The notes under the pieces were generated by a model. That model saw only the letters and a list, made by a program, of their open reading frames with translations. It was not told where the DNA came from and made no database searches. Below are positions 7,659-14,378 of a DNA stretch of 21,067 bases, one piece after another. A program made the position numbers and the translations under genes. This DNA is from Rhodoluna sp. (GTDB lineage Bacteria; Actinomycetota; Actinomycetes; Actinomycetales; Microbacteriaceae): the NCBI GenBank assembly GCA_026393335.1, contig JAPLAJ010000137.1, positions 1 to 21,067 of the forward strand, in the 5' to 3' direction. Each line of letters begins with the position of its first letter. Within the stretch, counting starts at the first letter, position 1.

Positions 7659-8141
7659 TTGCTTAGACCTGGCAGACGTTTGGCTGTCGATGTCGGCAAG
7701 GCGCGCATAGGTCTTGCCATTACTGATATTCATGCAATCTTGGCGTCTCCGCTAGCAACTGTAACGAGAGCAACAGATAATCAAGTGTCAATTGCTGAAG
7801 TACTCACCCGTGCTTCTGAACAAGGCGATCTACTGGAGATTTATGTTGGAGTTCCAGTAAACCTTCAAGGATTGGTTACTGAATCAACGAAGGATGCTGT
7901 TGAATTCGCTGAACAACTAGGAGCTTCAGCATCGGTTGAAGTATTTCTTGTCGATGAGCGAATGACTACATCAATAGCTAATTCTCAACTTCTAGAGATA
8001 GGTAAAAGCCAAAAATCCGCTCGAAGCACAATAGATCAGATGGCCGCAGTAGCAATCCTTGAATACGCTTTAACTGTTGAGAAAAACAGTTCTCAAAGAC
8101 CAGGCTTGACCATTAGTCAATGGAGGGATAAGTATGAGTGA
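7659..8141 (+). CDS. ruvX: Putative pre-16S rRNA nuclease / Holliday-junction resolvase-like protein (YqgF/RuvX)
   Basis: This 160-residue protein has the RNase H-like YqgF fold. GRRLAVDVGKARIGLAITD (5-23) contains the first catalytic Asp (D11). YVGVPVNLQG (62-71) is the central strand, VDERMTT (98-104) the Glu motif, and DQMAAVAILE (126-135) the last acidic residue. E. coli YqgF matures the 5' end of 16S rRNA; a Holliday-junction role has been proposed for the family. The start is TTG immediately after the alaS TAA. That TAA is in the same frame, so no earlier start is possible, and the nearest purine-rich site (AGAGAG, about 7643-7648) is distant. Initiation is probably by termination-reinitiation. 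The 3' end overlaps mltG by eight bases. Confidence 0.93.
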   Translation: MLRPGRRLAVDVGKARIGLAITDIHAILASPLATVTRATDNQVSIAEVLTRASEQGDLLEIYVGVPVNLQGLVTESTKDAVEFAEQLGASASVEVFLVDERMTTSIANSQLLEIGKSQKSARSTIDQMAAVAILEYALTVEKNSSQRPGLTISQWRDKYE

Positions 8142-9216
8142 ACCACAGTACTTATCTCGCCGAGATTTACGTAAGCCACGAATCAGACCACTTAGGTTAC
8201 TTTCTCTTATAGCTGTGGTGGCTCTTGTTCTTGGTTCGCTTGCGTTCATGAACAGAGTTGCTGTTCGTGGCGTCTATGAGCAGATCACAGGAGCTGAGTA
8301 CAGCGGTGAGGGTTCAACACTCGTGAATGTGATTATTTCGCGTGGCGATGTTGGTACTGATATTGCGAGGAAACTAGTCGAGGCAGATGTAACAAAAAAT
8401 TACGATATAACTCTAAGAAGTATCTATTCAGCCAACCCAACTTTCTTCCCGGGCACATACAAGTTGCCTAGTCAGATCCCTTCGACCAAAGCTATTGAGT
8501 ATTTGATTGACCCGAAGAACAAGATGACGAACCGCATCACTATTCGCGAGGGTCTTCGAAACAGTTCTGTCTTCGAGCTTTTATCCACCTCAACCGGAAT
8601 ACCAGTCGACAGCTTCGTCGAAGCAGCCCAAGACTTGAAGACCTTCGGAATTCCTAAGGCAGCTCCGTCATTAGAGGGATACCTGTTTCCTGCAACTTAT
8701 GAGTTTGACGCTTCTTACACAGCACAAGGGATTCTTAAGGTTCTTGTTGAAAGAACGAAAGAGCAGTTAGTAGTTGATGGAGTAGCAAAGAAAGATTGGC
8801 ACAAAGTTCTCACTCTTGCTTCTGTGATTCAACGCGAAGCCAGACAAGAACAAGACTTCTACAAGGTTTCTAGAGTGTTCCTCAACCGTATGAAAATCAA
8901 CATGCCTCTCCAATCTGACGCAACTGTTTCATACGGCGTGAACGGAAATACTTTTCAAACCTCTGCAGCCGATAGAGCAGATCCAAACTTGTACAACACT
9001 TATGTACACACAGGGCTTCCAATCGGTCCAATCTCTGGTGTCGGAGCGTTGGCGCTCGATGCTGCGCTGAACCCAGCCGAAGGTAACTGGCTGTATTTTG
9101 TATCTGTGAATCTAAAAACAGGTGAAACCGTTTTTAGCGACACATTCGCGCAGCATGAAGAAGCAGTTCGTGTATGGATTAGATGGCTAAAAGAAAACCC
9201 GGACTGGAATGACTGA
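8134..9216 (+). CDS. mltG: Endolytic murein transglycosylase MltG (YceG)
   Basis: This 360-residue protein has a short basic cytoplasmic N-terminus, one transmembrane helix (about 20-40, LLSLIAVVALVLGSLAFMN) and an extracytoplasmic YceG domain. MltG cleaves nascent glycan strands near the membrane and is thought to set glycan length. Visible landmarks are FFPGTYKLP (104-112, LysM-like region), LEGYLFPATYEF (180-191), LASVIQREARQEQDFYKVSRVFLNR (228-252), PLQSDATVSYG (258-268), and YNTYVHTGLPIGPISGVG. In the catalytic helix the usual V-E-x-E pattern reads I-Q-R-E (Q233, E235), so one Glu is replaced. The ribosome-binding site GGAGGG (8122-8127) lies six bases before ATG, inside ruvX. The gene overlaps ruvX and aroE by eight bases each. 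Confidence 0.94.
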   Translation: MSEPQYLSRRDLRKPRIRPLRLLSLIAVVALVLGSLAFMNRVAVRGVYEQITGAEYSGEGSTLVNVIISRGDVGTDIARKLVEADVTKNYDITLRSIYSANPTFFPGTYKLPSQIPSTKAIEYLIDPKNKMTNRITIREGLRNSSVFELLSTSTGIPVDSFVEAAQDLKTFGIPKAAPSLEGYLFPATYEFDASYTAQGILKVLVERTKEQLVVDGVAKKDWHKVLTLASVIQREARQEQDFYKVSRVFLNRMKINMPLQSDATVSYGVNGNTFQTSAADRADPNLYNTYVHTGLPIGPISGVGALALDAALNPAEGNWLYFVSVNLKTGETVFSDTFAQHEEAVRVWIRWLKENPDWND

Positions 9217-10012
9217 TAAGAAATTCGCCGTGCTGGGAGATCCAATTGACCACAGCATGAGCCCAGCCATACACCTAGCTGCATATAAAGTGTTGGGGCT
9301 TGACTGGAGCTACGAGAGAGTTCAAGTGCGCTCTGGTGAGCTCAATGAATTCGTTGCACACCAAGGAGCTCACTTCCAAGGATTCAGTGTCACGATGCCA
9401 TTGAAAGCTGAAGCGGCTGCCTTGGCAGTCAACACTGACCCGCTTGTGCAAAGGCTTGGAATAGCAAACACATTGATTCGCACAGCTAGTGGCCTCTGCG
9501 CTTTCAATACAGACGTGTTTGGCATTACTAAAGCACTTGAAGATTGTTGGGTTACAAATCCGGAGAGAGTAGCAATTCTTGGGGCAGGTGCCACAGCTAG
9601 ATCAGCTGTCTTGGCGCTTCATCTAAAAGCACCTTCTTCGCATGTATCTGTATACGTTAGAAGCAGCTCGAATACTTCTGCGATTACTGATCTAGCAAAG
9701 ACTCTAGATTTGGACATCTCTGTTCAGAGCCTTTCAGACTTCAGCGATTCCCAAGATCTAACAATTAACACCATCCCAGGGGAACACAGTGTTACCTCTT
9801 CTCACAAGCAATCGGGTTGGCTGCTAGATGTCAACTACTCGAACCCGGACAAAACGCTAAACGAGCTCTTTGACTCCTTAAAAGTAGTTTCTGGGAAAGA
9901 CATGTTGCTTTGGCAAGCAATTGCTCAAATAAGACTTTTCATCGCACTAGATGCATCAAAGGAGCTTCCAAACGAGGTTGACGTATTACTCGCTATGTCG
10001 GCAGCGCTTTAG
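9209..10012 (+). CDS. aroE: Shikimate dehydrogenase
   Basis: This 267-residue enzyme reduces 3-dehydroshikimate to shikimate with NADPH in the cytoplasm. Substrate-binding HSMSP (15-19, with S16 and S18), catalytic K66 in FSVTMPLK and D102 in FNTDVFG, and N87 in ANTL are all present. The nucleotide loop LGAGATARSA (124-133) is a normal Rossmann variant. NTIPG and the C-terminal LLWQAIAQIRLF match the family. The His that often precedes the catalytic Lys (VTxPxK) is Leu here, which is tolerated in the family. The ATG overlaps the end of mltG by eight bases, and no strong ribosome-binding site is seen, so coupling is likely. It opens the aro block; 23 bases separate it from aroC. Confidence 0.94.
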   Translation: MTDKKFAVLGDPIDHSMSPAIHLAAYKVLGLDWSYERVQVRSGELNEFVAHQGAHFQGFSVTMPLKAEAAALAVNTDPLVQRLGIANTLIRTASGLCAFNTDVFGITKALEDCWVTNPERVAILGAGATARSAVLALHLKAPSSHVSVYVRSSSNTSAITDLAKTLDLDISVQSLSDFSDSQDLTINTIPGEHSVTSSHKQSGWLLDVNYSNPDKTLNELFDSLKVVSGKDMLLWQAIAQIRLFIALDASKELPNEVDVLLAMSAAL

Positions 10013-10021
10013 TATTCGAGC

Positions 10022-10035
10022 CATAATGTGCGAGA
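10022..10035 (+). promoter_or_regulatory. Candidate -10 element for aroC (possible leaderless start)
   Basis: The 23-base gap after aroE contains CATAAT (10022-10027), overlapped by TAATGT (10024-10029, TAnnnT pattern). Either would place transcription initiation at or just before the ATG at 10036, which has no ribosome-binding site. No convincing -35 is visible 16-18 bases upstream, so this is a tentative internal promoter. Confidence 0.3.
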
Positions 10036-11244
10036 ATGGCCTGTATGTTACGTTGGCTGACCGCAGGTGAATCACATGGACCTTCCCTGGCCGCTGTTAT
10101 TGAGGGATTACCTGCCGGCATTGAGATAAGCACCTTAGATTTAGCTGAAGCTCTAGCCAGAAGAAGACTCGGCTATGGCCGAGGAGCCAGAATGAAGCTA
10201 GAACTAGACGAGGTTTCATTCACCGGTGGAGTGCGTCACGGTAAGACCATGGGCGGTCCTGTTGCCATATCTATCGCAAACACGGAGTGGCCAAAATGGG
10301 AGCAAGTCATGTCTCCTGACGAGGTTGAGGCCGACAAACTAACTGGTGCAAGGGCAGAAGCCCTAACTAGACCAAGACCTGGTCACGCTGATTTTACCGG
10401 AATGCAAAAGTATGGATTCCTAGATAGTAGACCTGTTTTAGAGAGAGCTTCTGCAAGAGAAACAGCAGCTCGTGTAGCACTTGGGGAAGTTGCTTCAGCA
10501 TTCCTTAGAGCGTTAGACATCAAACTTGTTACCCACACAGTTGCTCTTGGAACAGTCCAATCACCTAATGATGTAGCTCTTCCAAGACCTGAGGATGTTA
10601 GCCGTTTAGATGAAGATCCTCTAAGAGCTTTCAACCCTGAACTAAGTGCCGCCATGGTAGCAGAGGTTGATCTAGCTCATTCTGAAGGCGACACCTTGGG
10701 TGGTGTTGTTGAAGTTCTGGTTTACGGGCTCCCACCTGGCTTAGGTTCATTTGTTCATTGGGATAGAAGACTTGATAGTCAACTAGCTGGAGCTCTAATG
10801 GGTATTCAAGCTATTAAGGGCGTTGAAGTTGGTGACGGCTTTGAATCAGCTCGTAGAAGAGGTTCACAAGCTCACGACGAGATCGTTATTGGTTCAAGTT
10901 CGGATGTTGAAAGGCTTACTGATAGAGCTGGAGGCATTGAAGGCGGCATGAGTAACGGTGAGATTTTACGAGTAAGAGCCGCGATGAAGCCAATCTCAAC
11001 TGTCCCTCGAGCGCTTCAAACTATTGATGTTGCTACCGGAGAGCAAGCCAAAGCACACCATCAGAGATCAGATGTTTGTGCAGTACCTGCTGCTGGAGTA
11101 GTTGCTGAAGCCATGGTTGCCCTTACGATTGCAAATGCCGTTTTAGACAAGTTCGGTGGGGACTCAATCGAAGAGACCAAACGTAACATGATCAGCTACC
11201 TAGACAGCATTCCAGATACCTTGCGATCTAAAATCGCTAGGTAA
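10036..11244 (+). CDS. aroC: Chorismate synthase
   Basis: This 402-residue FMN-dependent enzyme converts EPSP to chorismate, the last common step to aromatic amino acids and folate. Family signatures are visible along the whole length: LRWLTAGESHGPSLAAVIEG at the N-terminus, RRRLGYGRGARMKLELDEV, GKTMGGPVA, RPGHADFTGMQKYG, RPVLERASARETAARVALG, GGIEGGMSNGEILRVR and HQRSDVCAVPAAGVVAE. The start is uncertain. The ATG at 10036 adds MAC in front of the conserved MLRWLTAGESHG, whereas the ATG at 10045 gives exactly the conserved family N-terminus. Neither has a clear Shine-Dalgarno sequence. The spacing from CATAAT favours 10036 as a leaderless start; family conservation favours 10045. The aroK ATG follows the TAA stop after two bases. 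Confidence 0.96.
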   Translation: MACMLRWLTAGESHGPSLAAVIEGLPAGIEISTLDLAEALARRRLGYGRGARMKLELDEVSFTGGVRHGKTMGGPVAISIANTEWPKWEQVMSPDEVEADKLTGARAEALTRPRPGHADFTGMQKYGFLDSRPVLERASARETAARVALGEVASAFLRALDIKLVTHTVALGTVQSPNDVALPRPEDVSRLDEDPLRAFNPELSAAMVAEVDLAHSEGDTLGGVVEVLVYGLPPGLGSFVHWDRRLDSQLAGALMGIQAIKGVEVGDGFESARRRGSQAHDEIVIGSSSDVERLTDRAGGIEGGMSNGEILRVRAAMKPISTVPRALQTIDVATGEQAKAHHQRSDVCAVPAAGVVAEAMVALTIANAVLDKFGGDSIEETKRNMISYLDSIPDTLRSKIAR

Positions 11245-11246
11245 TC

Positions 11247-11744
11247 ATGCTTAGTCGTCCAGTAGTTCTCATTGGCCCTATGGGTGTTGGCAAGACAACT
11301 ATTGGTAAGAAACTTGCAAAGCGACTCGAAGTTCCTTTCGTCGACACAGATGTACTGGTAACTAAAGCCCACGGCGAGATTCCAGAGATCTTCGAAAATC
11401 AAGGCGAAGCAATCTTTCGCACTTACGAGGAGCAAGCTCTAAAGGATGCTTTGTTAGCAAAACAAGTGGTTGCAACCGGTGGTGGCGCTGTTCTAAGTGG
11501 TGAGAACCAGAGAGCGCTAGAAGCTGCAACTGTTATCTACCTATCTACTAATGGATTACACATGCGAGCTCGTCTTTCCAACGGCAACAGACCGCTACTG
11601 AAAAACGGTATGACTGACTGGAAAGAGATCTATGAATCTCGCAAGCCGTTGTACGAAAGATTAGCCACATTTGAGATTGATACATCCGCAGCGGGTCTAG
11701 GGAAGATTATTGACACAATCTGCGAGAAACTAGAGACACTATGA
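11247..11744 (+). CDS. aroK: Shikimate kinase
   Basis: This 165-residue P-loop kinase phosphorylates shikimate at the 3-hydroxyl using ATP. Walker A GPMGVGKTT (10-18) is near the N-terminus. The shikimate-binding DTD (33-35), the Arg in EAIFR (54-58) and the GGGAV turn (78-82) follow. NRPLL (114-118) carries the lid arginine. Length is typical for a stand-alone AroK. Its ATG lies two bases after the aroC stop with only a weak AGG upstream, and it overlaps aroB by ATGA (11741-11744), so translation of aroC-aroK-aroB is probably coupled. Confidence 0.95.
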   Translation: MLSRPVVLIGPMGVGKTTIGKKLAKRLEVPFVDTDVLVTKAHGEIPEIFENQGEAIFRTYEEQALKDALLAKQVVATGGGAVLSGENQRALEAATVIYLSTNGLHMRARLSNGNRPLLKNGMTDWKEIYESRKPLYERLATFEIDTSAAGLGKIIDTICEKLETL

Positions 11745-12814
11745 CAATCAGACTCAACGCCAAAGGCCAGCCAGGCTATGAAGTACTTATCGGGCGTGGT
11801 TTGTTGGATGAACTTAACAGCGAATTAGGGGATTCTGTTCGTAAGGTTCTACTTGTCTATCCAGAAGGTATGCAAGCCAGTGCCGAACTGGTTGCTGACA
11901 CTCTAATTGCAGCTGGCAAGCAGGTTTGGCAGCTTCCAGTTGCTGATGGTGAAGATGCCAAAACTGATAGATGGTTATCGATAGCCTGGTCATCACTTGG
12001 ACAGGCAGAGTTCTCAAGATCAGACGCTGTTGTTACTTTAGGTGGCGGAGCCACTACTGATCTTGGTGGATTTATCGCTGCCACCTGGCTTAGAGGTATT
12101 TCAGTAGTTCATGTTCCAACAACACTCTTAGCAATGGTCGACGCTGCTATTGGTGGAAAGACAGGTATCAACACCATTGAAGGCAAGAACCTAGTTGGAG
12201 CTTTTCACGAGCCAAAAGCTGTCTTAGTTGACCTTGATACCTTAGAGACTCTTCCTAAATTGGAATTGATTTCTGGTTTTGGTGAAATTGTGAAGTGCGG
12301 TTTCATCGCTGACCCAGTTATTTTAGATTTAATCGAGCAAGATGTTAACGATGCTAGAGATATTCGTTCCGAGAGATTTGCTGAATTGGTTCGTCGCACC
12401 ATTGAGGTTAAAACTGATGTGGTTGGTTCTGATTTCAAAGAATCTAATCGTAGAGAAATTCTGAATTATGGTCACACTCTTGGACATTCAATAGAACTTG
12501 TTGAGCACTTCAAGTCGCGTCACGGCAGGGCTGTGGCTGTCGGATTGGTTTTCGCTGCAGAGCTAGGAAGACTAAGTGGTCGCCTCTCTGATGAAGTTGC
12601 GGATAGACACAAGAGCATCCTGGAGTTATTAGACCTCCCAACAACCTATCCAGGCGATAGATGGGAAGCCCTATACACAGGCATGCAGGTTGATAAAAAG
12701 AGTCGAGGTGGCATTCTTCGCTTCGTGGTATTAGATGGCTTAGCCAAACCTGGCATATTGGAAGCTCCAACCAAGGAATTGCTATTCACGGCATTCCAAG
12801 AGATTGCAGAATAG
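11741..12814 (+). CDS. aroB: 3-Dehydroquinate synthase
   Basis: This 357-residue NAD- and metal-dependent enzyme cyclises DAHP to 3-dehydroquinate, the second step of the shikimate pathway. The NAD-binding GGGATTDLGGF (101-111) and the long conserved stretch VPTTLLAMVDAAIGGKTG and NLVGAFHEP are intact. The metal ligands E182 (GFGEIVK), H245 (NYGHTLGHSIE) and H261 (SRHGRAVAVGL) are present. VDKKSRGG near the C-terminus completes the family pattern. It starts in a four-base overlap with aroK, with AGAGA in the aroK tail as the only purine-rich site. The aroQ gene begins 16 bases downstream. Confidence 0.96.
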   Translation: MTIRLNAKGQPGYEVLIGRGLLDELNSELGDSVRKVLLVYPEGMQASAELVADTLIAAGKQVWQLPVADGEDAKTDRWLSIAWSSLGQAEFSRSDAVVTLGGGATTDLGGFIAATWLRGISVVHVPTTLLAMVDAAIGGKTGINTIEGKNLVGAFHEPKAVLVDLDTLETLPKLELISGFGEIVKCGFIADPVILDLIEQDVNDARDIRSERFAELVRRTIEVKTDVVGSDFKESNRREILNYGHTLGHSIELVEHFKSRHGRAVAVGLVFAAELGRLSGRLSDEVADRHKSILELLDLPTTYPGDRWEALYTGMQVDKKSRGGILRFVVLDGLAKPGILEAPTKELLFTAFQEIAE

Positions 12815-12830
12815 AAAGTAAGTTTGAACC

Positions 12831-13265
12831 ATGACTAAAGTACTTGTGTTGAATGGACCAAACCTTAATCGCCTTGGCTCAAGAGAGCCTGATGTTTATG
12901 GCACAGCTTCCTATACCGATCTTGTTTCTCAGGTAACTTCGCTTGCTGCCTCGCTGAGTCTTGATGTTGATGTTAGACAGACAAATGACGAGAGCGAACT
13001 GGTCTCATGGTTGCACGAAGCCGTTGATACCAAAAGCCACGTAATCCTCAATCCTGCTGCCTTTACTCACTATTCATATTCACTCAGAGATGCCTGCGCC
13101 ATGGTCACCAAAGAAGGGCTTTCCTTGATTGAGGTACACATCTCAAATCCGCATGCACGAGAAGAATTTAGACACAACTCAGTAATTAGCGGAGTAGCAA
13201 CTGGCGTTATTGCAGGCTTTGGACTGAATTCTTACTTGTTAGCCCTTAGGCAACTAAGCCACTGA
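12831..13265 (+). CDS. aroQ: 3-Dehydroquinate dehydratase, type II
   Basis: This 144-residue protein is the small, dodecameric type II enzyme that dehydrates 3-dehydroquinate to 3-dehydroshikimate. The N-terminal VLVLNGPNLNRLGSREPDVYG contains the catalytic Tyr (Y23) and the supporting Arg (R18) of the active-site lid. NPAAFTHYSYSLRDA and EVHISNPHAREEFRHNSVIS give the substrate-binding loop and catalytic His region. QTNDESEL replaces the commoner QSNHEGEL, a mild variation. A purine-rich GAAAGTAAG lies upstream of the ATG. In many actinobacteria a pepQ-like peptidase gene sits between aroQ and efp; here efp follows after 46 bases. Confidence 0.95.
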   Translation: MTKVLVLNGPNLNRLGSREPDVYGTASYTDLVSQVTSLAASLSLDVDVRQTNDESELVSWLHEAVDTKSHVILNPAAFTHYSYSLRDACAMVTKEGLSLIEVHISNPHAREEFRHNSVISGVATGVIAGFGLNSYLLALRQLSH

Positions 13266-13311
13266 TAAACTGCTACAGGCCGTTTGGCCAAATAATTACA
13301 GCGAGGCAAAA

Positions 13312-13875
13312 ATGGCAACAAGCAATGATCTAAAAAACGGCATGGTACTAAGCATGGATAACCAGCTATGGGCAGTCATCGAATTCCAGCATGTGAAGCC
13401 AGGTAAAGGTCCTGCTTTCGTTCGCACCAAGTTGAAGAACGTCATCAGCGGCAAAGTTATTGATCGCACTCTAAATGCCGGCGTGAAGATTGAAGTAGCG
13501 ATTGTTGATAAGCGTGAGATGCAGTACCTATACAACGATGGCGATGGCTATGTGTTCATGGATACCAAGGACTATGACCAGATGACTCTCTCGCAGGAGC
13601 TTGTCGGCGATGCTATCAATTACTTACTAGAGAACCAGCAGGCAATCGTTGCTATTCACGAAGGTCTGCCAATCTATGTTGAAATGCCACCATCAGTTGT
13701 TCTTGAGATCACTTTCACTGAGCCTGGTCTTCAGGGTGACAGATCTAGCGGTGGCACTAAGCCTGCAACTGTTGAAACAGGTTTACAGATTCAGGTGCCG
13801 CTGTTCGTTGAGCAGGGTACCAAAGTTAAGGTTGACACTAGAACTGGTGAATACCTCGGCCGAGTTACTGACTAA
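13312..13875 (+). CDS. efp: Elongation factor P, PGKGP-loop type
   Basis: This 187-residue protein is full length with the three OB/KOW-like domains. EF-P binds ribosomes stalled on polyproline and promotes peptide-bond formation. The tip loop reads KPGKGPAF with the functional Lys at 32 flanked by Pro30 and Pro34. This is the actinobacterial PGKGP class, which is reported to act without post-translational modification of the Lys, and no modification enzyme gene is visible nearby. Domain III ends in GLQIQVPLFVEQGTKVKVDTRTGEYLGRV. The ribosome-binding site GCGAGG (13301-13306) lies five bases before ATG. The 46-base gap upstream holds a small GGCC-GTTT-GGCC dyad (13278-13289). nusB follows after three bases, in the same frame. 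Confidence 0.97.
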   Translation: MATSNDLKNGMVLSMDNQLWAVIEFQHVKPGKGPAFVRTKLKNVISGKVIDRTLNAGVKIEVAIVDKREMQYLYNDGDGYVFMDTKDYDQMTLSQELVGDAINYLLENQQAIVAIHEGLPIYVEMPPSVVLEITFTEPGLQGDRSSGGTKPATVETGLQIQVPLFVEQGTKVKVDTRTGEYLGRVTD

Positions 13876-13878
13876 TCC

Positions 13879-14298
13879 TTGAGCTCGAGAACTAAGGCTA
13901 GAAAAAGAGCGATTGATGCTCTTTACGCAGCCGAACTCAGAGATGGCATGGCTACAGAGTTATTAGAGGCCACCAAGGAACAGGTATCTGATAGACAGAA
14001 CCAAGATGAAATCTTCGATTTTGCTATGGAGTTGGTCTCAGGTGTTCTAAGCAATCAATTGGAGATTGATGAAATCCTTTCTAACGTTGCTCAGAACTGG
14101 ACTCTTGACCGCATGCCAGCCCTGGACAGAGCCATTCTTAGATTGGCCATTTATGAGATCTCTTTTGGAACAGCAACCCCAGCAGAAGTAGTAATCAGTG
14201 AAGCCGTGGCTCTAGCTACTGAACTAAGTACCGAAGATTCACCTGCTTTTATCAATGGTGTTTTGGCAACTGTTGCTGCGACTCGCAAACCAATCTAG
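13879..14298 (+). CDS. nusB: Transcription antitermination factor NusB
   Basis: This 139-residue all-helical protein binds boxA RNA with S10 (NusE) and supports rRNA antitermination. The N-terminal SSRTKARKRAIDALYAAEL is the characteristic Arg-rich start helix, and the later ALDRAILRLAIYEISFG, PAEVVISEAVALATELS and AFINGVLATV are strong family matches. The start is TTG: the family start position fits it exactly, and only three bases (TCC) separate it from the in-frame efp stop. No ribosome-binding site is evident, so it probably depends on ribosomes finishing efp. Its TAG stop lies inside an inverted repeat that continues into the pyrR promoter region. Confidence 0.94.
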   Translation: MSSRTKARKRAIDALYAAELRDGMATELLEATKEQVSDRQNQDEIFDFAMELVSGVLSNQLEIDEILSNVAQNWTLDRMPALDRAILRLAIYEISFGTATPAEVVISEAVALATELSTEDSPAFINGVLATVAATRKPI

Positions 14299-14323
14299 CC
14301 AGTAGGTAGATAACTGCACTAGA
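14294..14323. repeat. Inverted repeat spanning the nusB stop codon and the pyrR -10 box
   Basis: TCTAG (14294-14298) pairs with CTAGA (14319-14323), and inside it CAGT (14300-14303) pairs with ACTG (14313-14316), leaving a nine-base loop and a small 1/2-base internal loop. The left arm contains the nusB TAG and the right arm overlaps the TAGAAT -10 box. No T-run follows, so it is not a classical intrinsic terminator. It could be a weak terminator for nusB, an operator, or chance. Confidence 0.35.
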
Positions 14324-14325
14324 AT
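14320..14325 (+). promoter_or_regulatory. Candidate -10 box of the pyrR-pyrB-pyrC-carA-carB operon
   Basis: TAGAAT matches the TATAAT consensus at five of six positions and lies in the only gap of the nusB-carB stretch. Initiation near 14332 would give a leader of about 47 bases that begins just before the predicted PyrR-binding structure. No good -35 is seen 16-18 bases upstream. Confidence 0.5.
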
Positions 14326-14338
14326 CTTAGAAACAACA

Positions 14339-14374
14339 TCCTTTAAAGGCGTCCTGTGAGGCGCAGAAGGAGGT
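14339..14374 (+). promoter_or_regulatory. PyrR-binding RNA hairpin in the pyr operon leader, overlapping the Shine-Dalgarno sequence
   Basis: GTCCTGTGAGGC (14351-14362) fits the conserved PyrR recognition pattern UCCnGnGAGG known from Bacillus pyr leaders. GGCG...CGC closes the upper stem (14349-14351 with 14362-14364). Below it TCCTTT (14339-14344) can pair with GAAGGA (14366-14371, one G-U pair), leaving a purine-rich internal bulge (AAAG, 14345-14348), the architecture of a PyrR-binding loop. The lower-stem 3' strand is the Shine-Dalgarno AAGGAGGT (14367-14374). PyrR loaded with UMP would therefore be expected to hide the ribosome-binding site. There is no intrinsic terminator in the leader, which fits the translational PyrR control described in mycobacteria rather than Bacillus attenuation. 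The folding is by eye. Confidence 0.75.
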
Positions 14375-14378
14375 GGGC

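Noticed and set aside
9978..10006. TTGACG near the end of aroE as a -35 for aroC
   Set aside because: No -10 lies at 16-18 bases; the CATAAT at 10022 is about 38 bases away.
11710..11740. TTGACA followed by TAGAGA just before the aroB ATG, looking like a leaderless promoter
   Set aside because: The spacer is only 15 bases, TAGAGA lacks the final T, only four bases remain to the ATG, and the site is inside aroK with an ATGA-coupled aroB start. Chance is more likely.
13278..13289. GGCC-GTTT-GGCC hairpin between aroQ and efp as a terminator
   Set aside because: The stem is only four pairs, and A-rich sequence, not T-rich, follows on the plus strand.
14373..14378. GTG at 14373 as the start of pyrR
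   Set aside because: It lies within the AAGGAGGT ribosome-binding site itself; GTG 14379 has correct spacing.
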